From Actinomycetota bacterium (lineage in GTDB: Bacteria; Actinomycetota; Actinomycetes; Streptosporangiales; Streptosporangiaceae), in contig DAHVDE010000027.1 of the NCBI GenBank assembly GCA_027313705.1, forward strand, positions 62,001 to 126,000: a stretch of 64,000 nucleotides of DNA. The letters run 5' to 3'. Both the position numbers and the translations under genes were made by a program. The notes under the pieces were generated by a model that worked only from the letters and a program-made list of their open reading frames with translations, made no database searches and was not told the DNA's origin. The first letter of the stretch is position 1. Each line of letters opens with the position of its first letter. Below are positions 29,240 to 38,012 of this stretch, piece after piece.

Positions 29240-29276
29240 TCCCAGCGCCAGGAGCATGTGGTTCCCAGCGCCAGGA
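29240..29276. repeat. Direct repeat pair upstream of the PLP enzyme operon
   Basis: TCCCAGCGCCAGGA occurs twice with a 23-base period, 74 to 110 bases before the operon start. The arms TTCC and GGAA around GCGC make each copy a weak palindrome. It could be a regulator site or a relic of the adjacent IS element. Confidence 0.5.
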
Positions 29277-29343
29277 ACTATCTGACCTGCGGCGATGCCT
29301 GACAGGAGCCTGACATTGTCCTACTCGGAAGCCATGTGCCGGG

Positions 29344-29931
29344 GACGCGAACCCCGCCCAGTTGAAGTACTGGACCGCCGCGTGGCTGGAGCGGATCAAG
29401 GACCTGTACGCCGCCCGCGAGGAACTCACGGCCGCAGGGAACGGCGCCGCCGCCCCCGCGCCGCGGGACAAGACGGCCGCCGCCGCGCGGCCGGACGCCG
29501 CGCTCACCGCGATCGACCAGGCGCGGAAGGAGCAGATGACCGCCCCCGGCCTGCAAGAACCCGCGAAGAAAGCCCTTGCCGCCCTGGACCGCGAATGGGG
29601 CGGCCTGACCGCGCACCGCGACTACCCGATGATCGGCCTCGATAACAACGCCGCCGAGAGAATGATCCGCGGCCCCGTTGTGACCAGGAAGAACGCCGGC
29701 GGCTCCCGCAACGGGGACACCGCCCGGAACGCCACCGTGATCTGGACCGCCACCGCCACCGCCCAGATGGCCGGCCTGAACTTCCTGACCTGGCTCACCG
29801 CCTACCTCGACGAATACGGCCGCAACGACGGGAAACCCCTCGCCGGCCCGGACCTGGAACGCTTCCTGCCCTGGAACGCCAGCCCCGGCGACCTCCGCAC
29901 CTGGGCACAGCCACCGCCATCACCCGGATAA
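29344..29931 (+). mobile_element. IS66-family transposase remnant, 5'-truncated
   Basis: The frame encodes only the C-terminal part of an IS66 transposase. IGLDNNAAERMIRGPVVTRK holds the DNNxxE catalytic block, followed by NFLTWLTAYLDEY and a C-terminal block beginning LERFLPWN, both typical of IS66 ends. The remaining segment begins near YWTAAWLERIKDLYAAREEL and all upstream catalytic residues are absent, so it cannot transpose. Companion genes of IS66 (tnpA, tnpB) are not visible. It marks the edge of the accessory cluster and suggests how the region was assembled. Confidence 0.85.
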
Positions 29932-30574
29932 ACCAGCGGCGAACACACCCGCACCAGCATGGCCACCGAACCGGCCACGCCGGCTATCAGCATGCCAATT
30001 CCCAGGACTTCCGAGTACTTACCCCGGATCTTCAGGCGAAGACCAAGCGTGACCGATGCTTCCGAAAGAAGGAGATTCAATACCCATTGATGCGACTACG
30101 GATCATGACCCTACTGTGATGTGACGGAGGTCACATCCGGCCGGAATTTCGAACCTTCCCGAACGTGCGCGAACCAGCGCGGCCCTCGCTCGGGAGGAAT
30201 GACGAGAAACGACGAGACATCGCGGAGGGTGATCTTCCGAATTGCATCTTGTGTGCCCCGAACTCGGGGTTTACCGTGATGTATCCGGGCTTCCCGCCCG
30301 TTCTTCCTTTCCGCCTATACCCGACATGAGAGGAGATAGCGCCAATCCGTGAGATCGGCTATCGATCCGGTAAGGTCAGCGCACTCAAACGACCCGGTCG
30401 CGCCGGTCGGCCCTGAGGCAGGCCTGGCCGGTGAGCCAGGCCGGGCCGATGAGCGCGACACCGGGCCAGGTCATGCCTGACGCTGAAATCAAGGACCGCC
30501 GCGCTGCGACTCCCGCCAGCCTGATCAGCCCGTGCGTTCTACCCGATAACCTATGACCAGAATGTCGTAGCCGT
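29932..30574. other. Gene-poor stretch between IS66 remnant and tetR
   Basis: About 640 bases with no convincing gene. A minus-strand frame at the left encodes a hydrophobic segment (VLGIGMLIAGVAGSVAML) that may be a fragment cut by the IS element. A perfect CRP-type box lies in the middle, followed by a small hairpin (CCCCG AACT CGGGG) about 120 bases further. A small RNA could start after the box, but nothing proves it. Confidence 0.5.
30118..30137. promoter_or_regulatory. CRP-type binding box
   Basis: GATGTGAC, four bases, GTCACATC: a perfect 20-base palindrome containing the exact TGTGA-N6-TCACA consensus used by CRP proteins, including mycobacterial Crp. It lies 440 bases before tetR, too far for ordinary control of that gene. 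Confidence 0.68.
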
Positions 30575-31213
30575 ATGGCAACTCGCACAGGGGCTAACCG
30601 CCGGATGACCACCCTCCACGCACCGCAGGAACGCCGCAGCCGGGCGGGACGTCCAAGGAGCATGCAGGCTGAGCGGGCGATCATCGACGCGGCTCTGGAC
30701 GAGTTCGCCGCGGCTGGGCCGCAAGGGCTGGCCATCGAGAAGGTCGCGGCCAAGGCAGGGGTCGGCAAGGCCACTATCTACCGGCGCTGGCCAGGTAAGG
30801 AAGATCTCCTGCTCGACGCGATCTCGGCGATGCGCACCGAGTTGCCTGAGCCCAAGGGCGAGTCGGTCAGGGAGGACCTGGCCGCCTTGCTTGACGCGAT
30901 GAGCCGCGAGTCAGGGGAGCCGCGCTTGGCCAGGCAGTTCGCGTTGCTCCTCGGTGACGGCGGCGCCTATCCGCGACTGCTTGAACGCTACCTGGAAACA
31001 GTGGTCGAACCCCGTCGCCAGAGCGTGCGCAACGTGCTCAGGCGCGGCGTGGCCACCGGGGAACTGCGCGAGGAGACCAATATCGAGGTCACCATCGACA
31101 TGCTGACCGGCGCCGTGCTCGCCAGGCCAAGGCACGGCGGACGGGATCGTACCGACCGCGGTTACGCCCGCCACGTTGTCGATGAACTGCTGATCGGGCT
31201 GGCTTCACGGTAG
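30575..31213 (+). CDS. TetR-family transcriptional regulator
   Basis: A protein of about 212 residues. The helix-turn-helix reads GLAIEKVAAKAGVGKATIYRRW with the lead-in AIIDAALDEFAAAG, as in TetR repressors. The C-terminal domain (RLARQFALLLGDGGAYPRL, then EVTIDMLTGAVLARP) is the ligand/dimerisation part of the TetR_C_11 type. The ATG at the 5' end and another twelve residues in are both possible starts. A metallo-hydrolase gene follows after nine bases on the same strand, probably in one operon. Confidence 0.88.
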   Translation: MATRTGANRRMTTLHAPQERRSRAGRPRSMQAERAIIDAALDEFAAAGPQGLAIEKVAAKAGVGKATIYRRWPGKEDLLLDAISAMRTELPEPKGESVREDLAALLDAMSRESGEPRLARQFALLLGDGGAYPRLLERYLETVVEPRRQSVRNVLRRGVATGELREETNIEVTIDMLTGAVLARPRHGGRDRTDRGYARHVVDELLIGLASR

Positions 31214-31222
31214 GTTCGGTTC

Positions 31223-31858
31223 ATGCGACTGACGAAACTGGGCCATTCCTGCGTCCGCCTGGAAAAGGACGGAGCGCACCTTGTCATCGACCCTGGTATC
31301 TGGAGTGGCACCGCGCCGCTCGCCGACGCCGATGCCGTACTGATCACTCACGTGCACGCTGACCACCTCGACACCGACATCGTGCGATCCGCGCTCGACA
31401 GCCATGGCGGGCTGGAGTTGTGGACAACGCCCGACGTCGCCGAGCAGCTTTCCGGCTATGGTCACCGGGTGCATGCCGTGCATCACGGCGACGCGTTCAC
31501 CGCGGCAGGCTTCGACGTCCATGTCTATGGTGCTGAGCACGCCAGGATCCATCAGGAGATGCCCACCGTGCCGAACGTCGGCTTCATGATCGACGGTAAC
31601 GTCTTCCACCCCGGCGACGCTTTCACCGTTCCTGACGAGCAGGTCAGGACGCTGCTGCTCCCGATCAGCGCGCCCTGGCTGAAGACCGCGGAAATGATCG
31701 ACTACGCTCGCGCGGTACGCCCGCAGGTCAGTCACGGCATCCATGACGAGCTGCTGAACGCCAACGGCGTGGCGCTCATCGAGCGGCTGGCGGGCGCGCT
31801 GATGGGTGAAGCGGGACCCTATGTGCGGCTTGAGCCAGGGGCGAGCGCGGAGGTCTAA
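31223..31858 (+). CDS. Metallo-beta-lactamase-fold hydrolase (UlaG/L-ascorbate type)
   Basis: A 211-residue MBL-fold protein. LTKLGHSCVRLE at the N-terminus, the metal motif THVHADHLD, the second histidine in GAEHARIHQ and GDAFTVP make up the dinuclear site. The compact form without long loops is that of the UlaG-like subgroup of phosphodiesterases and lactonases. It is cytosolic and follows tetR closely; the substrate is unknown. Its 3' end overlaps the convergent kinase gene by four bases. Confidence 0.85.
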   Translation: MRLTKLGHSCVRLEKDGAHLVIDPGIWSGTAPLADADAVLITHVHADHLDTDIVRSALDSHGGLELWTTPDVAEQLSGYGHRVHAVHHGDAFTAAGFDVHVYGAEHARIHQEMPTVPNVGFMIDGNVFHPGDAFTVPDEQVRTLLLPISAPWLKTAEMIDYARAVRPQVSHGIHDELLNANGVALIERLAGALMGEAGPYVRLEPGASAEV

Positions 31859-33579
31859 TTGGTCTGGCTAATGGAAGCGCCGACTATCTGCCCGTTGTTC
31901 ACGACATAATTACCGGAAAAGTCTTTCTGCGTACCATTCGTCTGATAGGCGACGAAACTGACGGTCACGGTATCGCCCGTAACATAGTCAATGGTGAGAA
32001 CTACGTCTTTAGTGCCGGAAAAGCCCTGTTTGTAGCTCGCATAGTCGCTGAGTCTGTGCGCATAGGTATTGATAGCCCAGGCCCTGGCGTAGTCCCCGTT
32101 GTTGATTGCCTGGTAATACGCCCGCACCGTGGTTTGCGGCGTTCCGTTGGCGCTGGTAGTCCGCGTGGTGGGAGTGCTCGACGCGGTCGGACTCGCGGTG
32201 GCTGACCGCCCGGTGGCCGTAGTGCCGCCGCCGGACTGAGTCGGCGTGGCCGTGATCGCCCCGGTCGGCCGCGGGTTGGCCTGCGGATTGCCTGACTCGC
32301 TCAGGTGCAGCACGGTGATGCCCGCCCCGACGAGAATCACCGCGACAAGCACGCCGATCAAGATCGGTATCGCCTTGTTGCGCCGCGGCGGCGGCTGGGG
32401 CGGGTAGCCAGGCAGGTAACCTTGCCCGCTCGACCCTGGCGGGTAACCGTAGCCAGGAACAGGCTGCTGGGGGTAACCGGCGTACCCCTGGTAGCCCTGC
32501 GGCGGTGACTGCGGCGGTGAGTTGCCGCCCGCATGCGGCACGGGCCCGGTCGCGGCCATGCCGAGATGATGGGCGGGTGGCACCTGGCCGCCGGACGGCA
32601 GCCGGCTGACGGTCGCCTCCCCGACGCCGGAGCTGGCGAGCCCGCCGACGAGTCCGCCGGTCACCGCCCCGCCGGTCACCGCCATGCCCGCCCGAGTGCC
32701 GACCGAGCCTTCCGCGAGCGCCGCAGTGAGCGCCCGCGCGAACTCGGCGCAACTCGCCTGACGGTCGTCAGGGGATTTAGCCAGCGCCTTGCCGATGACG
32801 ACATCAACCGCCGGTGACAGCTCAGGGCGCCGCTCACGGACGGACGGCGGCTCGGCGGAGACCTGCGCCCACATGACGGCAAGGTTCGCCTCGCGCTTGA
32901 ATGGCGGCTCGCCGGCCAGCATCTCGAACGTAGCGCAACCGAGAGCGTACAAGTCGGTACGCCCGTCCAGGGGCCGGCCGCCAATCTGCTCAGGCGACAT
33001 GTAGTCGAGGGTGCCGAGGAACTGGCCGGTTCCGGTGAGGCTGGCCGAGGAAAGCGACTGCTTGGACAGGCCGAAGTCGGACAGGTACACGTAGTCTGCC
33101 GAGCTTCCGTCGCTGACTTCTGAAAGCAGCATGTTCGCCGGCTTGACGTCGCGGTGCACCAAACCAGCGCCGTGGGCCGCGTCAAGCGCGGAGGCGACCT
33201 GGCTGACGATCTCAACTGTCCGCCCGGCAGGGAGCCTGCCGTTCCGCTCGATCAGCGCGCGCACATCCTGGCCGGCCACGTACCGCATCGCGATGAACAG
33301 CACGCCGTCCGCCTCGCCGGCCTCGAACACGGGAATGACGTGCGGGTGATCGAGCGAAGCGCCCGCGCGCGACTCGAGGATGAACCGCTGCCTGAACGAG
33401 TCGCTCCGAGCCAGTTCGGGAGTGAGTACCTTGAGCGCGACGACCCGGTCAAGACGCGTATCGATCGCACGGTACACGGTCGCCATTCCGCCCCGGCCGA
33501 CCAGTCGCTCGATCCGGTAACTGGCGACCTCGGCTCCGGGTGCAAAATCACCAATCGCCGGAGGTACGTCGCTTTCCAC
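31855..33579 (-). CDS. PknB-like membrane serine/threonine kinase
   Basis: A 574-residue Hanks-type kinase. Kinase domain in about the first 270 residues: GRGGMATVYRAID (P-loop), VVALKVL (ATP lysine), LVHRDVKPANMLL (catalytic loop), YLSDFGLSK (DFG) and GTLDYMSPEQI (APE-type). A proline/glycine/tyrosine-rich juxtamembrane part (GYPQQPVPGYGYP) follows, then one membrane helix (IPILIGVLVAVILVGAGI) and a Thr/Ser-rich linker. The extracellular C-terminus (AYYQAINNGDYARAWAINTY) resembles a DUF4878/NTF2-like sensor, not PASTA repeats. A start a few codons into the frame is possible. Sensor input unknown. Confidence 0.92.
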   Translation of the reverse strand: MESDVPPAIGDFAPGAEVASYRIERLVGRGGMATVYRAIDTRLDRVVALKVLTPELARSDSFRQRFILESRAGASLDHPHVIPVFEAGEADGVLFIAMRYVAGQDVRALIERNGRLPAGRTVEIVSQVASALDAAHGAGLVHRDVKPANMLLSEVSDGSSADYVYLSDFGLSKQSLSSASLTGTGQFLGTLDYMSPEQIGGRPLDGRTDLYALGCATFEMLAGEPPFKREANLAVMWAQVSAEPPSVRERRPELSPAVDVVIGKALAKSPDDRQASCAEFARALTAALAEGSVGTRAGMAVTGGAVTGGLVGGLASSGVGEATVSRLPSGGQVPPAHHLGMAATGPVPHAGGNSPPQSPPQGYQGYAGYPQQPVPGYGYPPGSSGQGYLPGYPPQPPPRRNKAIPILIGVLVAVILVGAGITVLHLSESGNPQANPRPTGAITATPTQSGGGTTATGRSATASPTASSTPTTRTTSANGTPQTTVRAYYQAINNGDYARAWAINTYAHRLSDYASYKQGFSGTKDVVLTIDYVTGDTVTVSFVAYQTNGTQKDFSGNYVVNNGQIVGASISQTN

Positions 33580-33705
33580 ACCCGCCTCCGAAGCACGTCC
33601 CTGACCGGCGGCCCCGGTGCCGGACGCTCCAAGTATCCGACCTGGTTACGGCCAGCTGTCAACTCACTCCTGCTGGTCAGTCCCTAATGCCGCCAAGACG
33701 TAACC

Positions 33706-35505
33706 TTATCCCGCGAATGGCTCGTGCCATCTGCTGGTGATCGGCAGCCGCCGATCTCTGCCAAAATTCTTGACCGTGATCTTCGGGCCAGGCGGGTACT
33801 GCCGCCGCTTGTATTCGGCCCGGTCGACCAGCGTGATTACCCGCTCGACCAGTGCCGGGTCGTGCCCGGACGCTATGAGCTCGGCGGCGCCCATGTCTTT
33901 TTCCACGTAGTCGTCGAGCATGGCGTCTAGTACCGCGTAGTCGGGCAGCGAGTCGCTGTCAAGCTGGCCGGGGCGCAGTTCCGCGCTCGGCGGCTTGGTG
34001 ATCGAATTCTCAGGAATCGGCTCGTCAGAGCCCGCCGCGGCGGCTTGCGCGTTACGCCACCTGGCCAGATCCCATACCAGCGTTTTCAGCACATCCTTGA
34101 TCGGCGCGTAGCCGCCGGCTGAGTCGCCGTACAAGGTGGAGTAGCCGGTGGCCAGTTCGCTCTTGTTGCCTGTGGTGAGCACGAGGTGCCCTTCGGCATT
34201 GGACAGCGCCATCAAGGTCATGCCGCGCACCCGTGCCTGAAGGTTCTCCTCGGCCATGCCTGACAGGTGCAACTCGTCCTCGAACGCGGTCACGATGGCG
34301 TTGATCGGGATCATCCGCGCCTGAAGTCCCTGCCGCTTGACCAGTTCCTCCGCGTCGGTCACGGAGTGCCCCGAGGAGTACCTGCTCGGCATCAGCACCA
34401 CGTGTACCCGGTCGGGGCCGATTGCGTCGGCCGCGATCGTCGCGGTGAGCGCCGAGTCGATGCCGCCAGACAAGGCCAGGATCACCGACCTGAAACCGTT
34501 CTTGGCCACGTAATCGCGCACCCCGAGCACGAGCGCGCCGTAGACCTCCGCAAGGTCATCGAGCCGCGGCCAGAGCGCCCGTACCCCGGCGCCTTGCCGC
34601 ATCGCACCGCCGGCTGCCGCCGGCGGCAGCGTCAGCCTGCGTATCGTCATGGTGGTGCCGTCGTGTGCGTCGGCGGCGCAGTCGCCGTCAGTGACCTGCG
34701 AGTTGGCGGCAGGCAGTTGCAGGTCGGCGACGATCAGTGCTTCTTCGAACTGCGGCCCGCGCGCGACGAGGGCACCGGCCGAGTCGACCACGATCGAGTC
34801 GCCATCGAACACGAGCTCGTCCTGACCGCCGACGAGGTTCACGTAGGCGAGTGCCGCCCCCGCCTCTGACCCGCGCCGCAGGCAAAGCTCGACCCGTTCT
34901 GTCCCTTTGCCGTGCTCGTAAGGTGATGCGTTAGGCACCACGAGCAACCCGGCACCCGCTTGCCTGGTGAGGGACACGGGCCCGCCGTCTTGCCAGAGGT
35001 CTTCGCAGACCGCCACGGCCACGTCGACCGGCTCGCCTGAGTCTGCGGCGATGCGGAATACCGGGAGCACGTCGCCAGGGACAAAGTGCCGGTATTCATC
35101 GAAGACACCATAGTTCGGCAGGTGATGCTTGGCCGACCTGAGTACCACCTGCCCGCCGAAAAGAACGGCGGCCGCGTCGAGCGGCGCGCCAGCCGGCAGC
35201 CCTACCCGCGGCCGCAGGCCGGTCTTGCGGTCCAGGTAACCGACGACCACCGCGATGCCGCCGAGGCCTGCCTCGCCCAGGCTGGCCGCGGTCCGGTCGA
35301 GCGCGGCGATCGAAGCGTCGACGAACGACGTGCGCAGCGCGAGGTCCTCGACCGGATAGCCGGTCAGCATCATTTCGGGAAAGACCACCACCTTCGCCCC
35401 GGCCGCGATCGCCTTGGCGGTCCAGGCAAGTACCGCGTCGCAGTTGCGGTCAAGGTCGCCGACGGTGGAATTTACTTGGGCTAGGGCAATCCGCATCTCG
35501 GGCAC
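33706..35505 (-). CDS. nadE: Glutamine-dependent NAD+ synthetase
   Basis: Converts nicotinate adenine dinucleotide to NAD+ with glutamine and ATP; cytosolic. The 599-residue chain has an N-terminal nitrilase-type glutaminase (VVVFPEMMLTGYP glutamate, KHHLPNYGVFDEYR lysine, VAVCEDLWQDGG cysteine) and a C-terminal synthetase with LALSGGIDSALTATIA (ATP pyrophosphatase loop) and TTGNKSELATGYSTLYGD. Two-domain architecture and length match the glutamine-type NadE of actinobacteria. GTG start; an ATG three codons in is equally likely. Confidence 0.95.
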   Translation of the reverse strand: MPEMRIALAQVNSTVGDLDRNCDAVLAWTAKAIAAGAKVVVFPEMMLTGYPVEDLALRTSFVDASIAALDRTAASLGEAGLGGIAVVVGYLDRKTGLRPRVGLPAGAPLDAAAVLFGGQVVLRSAKHHLPNYGVFDEYRHFVPGDVLPVFRIAADSGEPVDVAVAVCEDLWQDGGPVSLTRQAGAGLLVVPNASPYEHGKGTERVELCLRRGSEAGAALAYVNLVGGQDELVFDGDSIVVDSAGALVARGPQFEEALIVADLQLPAANSQVTDGDCAADAHDGTTMTIRRLTLPPAAAGGAMRQGAGVRALWPRLDDLAEVYGALVLGVRDYVAKNGFRSVILALSGGIDSALTATIAADAIGPDRVHVVLMPSRYSSGHSVTDAEELVKRQGLQARMIPINAIVTAFEDELHLSGMAEENLQARVRGMTLMALSNAEGHLVLTTGNKSELATGYSTLYGDSAGGYAPIKDVLKTLVWDLARWRNAQAAAAGSDEPIPENSITKPPSAELRPGQLDSDSLPDYAVLDAMLDDYVEKDMGAAELIASGHDPALVERVITLVDRAEYKRRQYPPGPKITVKNFGRDRRLPITSRWHEPFAG

Positions 35506-35621
35506 CCCAACAGCTTAAAAGCCGGGTACGCCAGCGATCCGCTGGGGCACAGCCGGCTGGCTGGAGCGCTATCGGCGGGTCGCGTTACCACGAAGAAACC
35601 TGGACCAGGCAGACTGGCGCC

Positions 35622-36983
35622 GTGGACAGGCAGGAAGAGTTCGTGCTCCATACGCTTGAGGAGCGCAACATCAAGTTCGTGCGGCTCTGGTTTACCGACA
35701 TCCTCGGCCAGCTCAAGTCGGTCGCCGTCGCGCCGGCTGAGCTAGAGGCCGCGTTCGCGGAGGGTATCGGCTTTGACGGCTCGGCCGTCGAAGGCTTCTC
35801 CAGGGTCTACGAGGCAGACATGATCGCCAAGCCCGACCCGTCGACGTTCCAGCTCATGCCGCTGCCCGACGGGTCCACCGGGGTCGGCCGGATGTTCTGT
35901 GACATCCTGCTGCCTGACGGGACGCCCTCGCATGCCGATCCCAGGTTCGTGCTCAAACGGGCGCTGGCCAAGGCAAGCGGGCTCGGGTTTACCTTCTACA
36001 CGCACCCGGAGATCGAGTTCTTCCTGCTGCGGGAGCGGCCAGAGCCTGGCGCCAAGCCCCGCCCGATCGACCAGGGCGGGTACTTCGATCACACCCCGCA
36101 CAGCATCGCCAGGGACTACCGCAAGTCGGCCATCACGATGCTGGAGACCATGGGCATCTCGGTCGAGTTCAGCCATCACGAGGGCGCACCCGGCCAGCAG
36201 GAGATCGACCTGCGCTATGCCGACGCGCTGAGCACGGCCGACAACATCATGGCGTTCCGGCTCGCCATGAAGGAGGTCGCCCTCGACCAGGGCGTCTACG
36301 CGACCTTCATGCCGAAGCCGTTCACCGAGTATCCGGGCTCAGGCATGCACACGCACATGTCGCTGTTCGAAGGTGACAGGAACGTCTTCTATGACCCCGG
36401 CGGCGAGTTCCAGCTTTCGAAGGTCGGCCGGGCCTTCATCGCGGGCCTGCTCACTCACGCGGCCGAGATCACCGCGGTATGTAACCAGTGGGTGAACTCA
36501 TACAAGCGGCTCTGGGGCGGCACCGAGCGGATCGCCGGAGCAGGCGGCGAGGCGCCCGCCTACGTCTGCTGGGGCCACAACAACAGGTCGGCCCTGATCA
36601 GGGTGCCCATGTACAAGCCGAAGAAGAGCAATGCGACCAGGATCGAATTCCGCTCGCTCGACTCGGCGTGCAACCCCTACCTCGCCTTCGCCGTGATCCT
36701 CGCGGCCGGCCTGAAAGGGGTGGAACAGGACTACGAGCTGCCGCCAGGTGCCGAGGACGACGTCTGGGCGCTCACGCCGGCCGAGCGCCGTGCGCTCGGC
36801 ATCGCACCGCTGCCGCAGAGCCTGTCGGATGCCTGCAACGTGATGCAGTCGAGCGAACTCGTCGCCGAGACGCTTGGTGAACACGTGTTCGATTATTTCC
36901 TGCGTAATAAGCGCGAGGAATGGCAGGACTACCGGCGTCAGGTGACGGAGTTCGAACTCGACAGGTATCTGTCGATTCTTTAG
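35622..36983 (+). CDS. glnA2: Glutamine synthetase type I, unadenylylated class (glnA2-like)
   Basis: Joins ammonia to glutamate using ATP, or a related gamma-glutamyl amidation; cytosolic dodecamer. The 453-residue enzyme has GFDGSAVEGFSRVYEADM, FYTHPEIEFFLL, PGQQEIDLRYA, and GSGMHTHMSLF, the metal/ATP and glutamate-binding blocks. Where adenylylated GSI enzymes have a tyrosine in a NLYDLPPEE-type loop, this one reads EDDVWALTPAER, so GlnE cannot modify it there. This is the GSI-alpha-like class found next to glnE in Mycobacterium (glnA2). The true substrate of such paralogues is debated. Confidence 0.93.
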   Translation: MDRQEEFVLHTLEERNIKFVRLWFTDILGQLKSVAVAPAELEAAFAEGIGFDGSAVEGFSRVYEADMIAKPDPSTFQLMPLPDGSTGVGRMFCDILLPDGTPSHADPRFVLKRALAKASGLGFTFYTHPEIEFFLLRERPEPGAKPRPIDQGGYFDHTPHSIARDYRKSAITMLETMGISVEFSHHEGAPGQQEIDLRYADALSTADNIMAFRLAMKEVALDQGVYATFMPKPFTEYPGSGMHTHMSLFEGDRNVFYDPGGEFQLSKVGRAFIAGLLTHAAEITAVCNQWVNSYKRLWGGTERIAGAGGEAPAYVCWGHNNRSALIRVPMYKPKKSNATRIEFRSLDSACNPYLAFAVILAAGLKGVEQDYELPPGAEDDVWALTPAERRALGIAPLPQSLSDACNVMQSSELVAETLGEHVFDYFLRNKREEWQDYRRQVTEFELDRYLSIL

Positions 36984-37055
36984 GAACCTCCGGGCAGTAA
37001 AGAGCGTCCAAGCCAGCGAAAGCAACCGCATGGATGCCACGAGGCGAGGCAGCAG

Positions 37056-38003
37056 ATGAGCAAGGACCAGGGTCATCAAGCGCGCGGGCTGGCAATCGCG
37101 GCTTGCGGTGGTCTCGCGGTCGTCGGACTGGCGGTAACCGCCGCTCTTGTCGGCGCTAGCGGACCGGTCGCCGCCCAGGTGCGAGAAAACGAGAGCGCCC
37201 GCCAGGCATCGGCATCCGCCAGGCACGCCGAACCACCCTTCGCGACCCGCGCGGAGGCACGTCGCGTCGGCCGGCGACTGCTTGGCCTCGTCGTGACACC
37301 GCCGGGAACTCGCCAGGTGAGCAGCGGGCAAGTACCTGGCGCATTGCGGCACCCCGCGCAGACCATGAACGCCACCGCGTACCTGGACGTGTCCGAGTTC
37401 TCGGCCGCGCCCCGGCCGATGCATCAGGTGCTCGCGTTCCTCTCTCATCACCGCCCGGAAGGAACGACGCTGACCGGCAGCGGCACCACCGGCGGCGGAG
37501 CCTACCTCGTGCACGAGGTTGACTATTCGCCAAGGCACCTGCCGGCCGCGTTTACCGAGATAGACATTCTCGTCCAGGTATTCCCGTGCCCGCATGGCCA
37601 GACCTGGGTGCGAACCGACGTCCAGCTAGTCTGGTATCCCCGCCGTTCAGCGGCCGAGTACCTGACCGGCGATCACTTCACGAGCGTGACCATTAACGCC
37701 TCCATCTACGGCCGGCGTTACCGCGATGAACGGCGCACTTTCCGGCAGCAGGCGATCATCGACAAGCTGACCAGAGCACTTAACTCGGCCCCAGCCTCAC
37801 CTGGCGGCATGGTGTTCTGCCCGGCGTTCATGGAGATTTACACCCTCACCTTCACGCCAGTGCAGGGCCAGGCAGGGGTGTCCGTCAGCGCGCCTGGCTG
37901 CGCCCAGTACGTCGTCAAGATCGGCGGCCGCGACCAGGGCGCTCTGGCCGACACCGGCCAGGTCGAGGAGATCGCTCATGCGCTGACGAAGCCGAACGGC
38001 TAA
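37056..38003 (+). CDS. Exported or membrane-anchored hypothetical protein
   Basis: A 315-residue protein with a basic N-terminus and one hydrophobic helix (AIAACGGLAVVGLAVTAALVG), so it is exported or anchored. The mature part holds VFPCPHGQTWVRTDVQLVWYP and ends with FTPVQGQAGVSVSAPGC; cysteines are few. I do not recognise a domain. It lies 72 bases after glnA2 and nine before the next gene, so may be cotranscribed with a DUF2891 gene. Signal peptidase type cannot be decided: there is no lipobox. Confidence 0.55.
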   Translation: MSKDQGHQARGLAIAACGGLAVVGLAVTAALVGASGPVAAQVRENESARQASASARHAEPPFATRAEARRVGRRLLGLVVTPPGTRQVSSGQVPGALRHPAQTMNATAYLDVSEFSAAPRPMHQVLAFLSHHRPEGTTLTGSGTTGGGAYLVHEVDYSPRHLPAAFTEIDILVQVFPCPHGQTWVRTDVQLVWYPRRSAAEYLTGDHFTSVTINASIYGRRYRDERRTFRQQAIIDKLTRALNSAPASPGGMVFCPAFMEIYTLTFTPVQGQAGVSVSAPGCAQYVVKIGGRDQGALADTGQVEEIAHALTKPNG

Positions 38004-38012
38004 CGTCAGAAC

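Noticed and set aside
30090-30119. Nine-codon reading frame before the CRP box
   Set aside because: It is too short and its spacing to the nearest purine-rich stretch is poor; leader-peptide function has no support.
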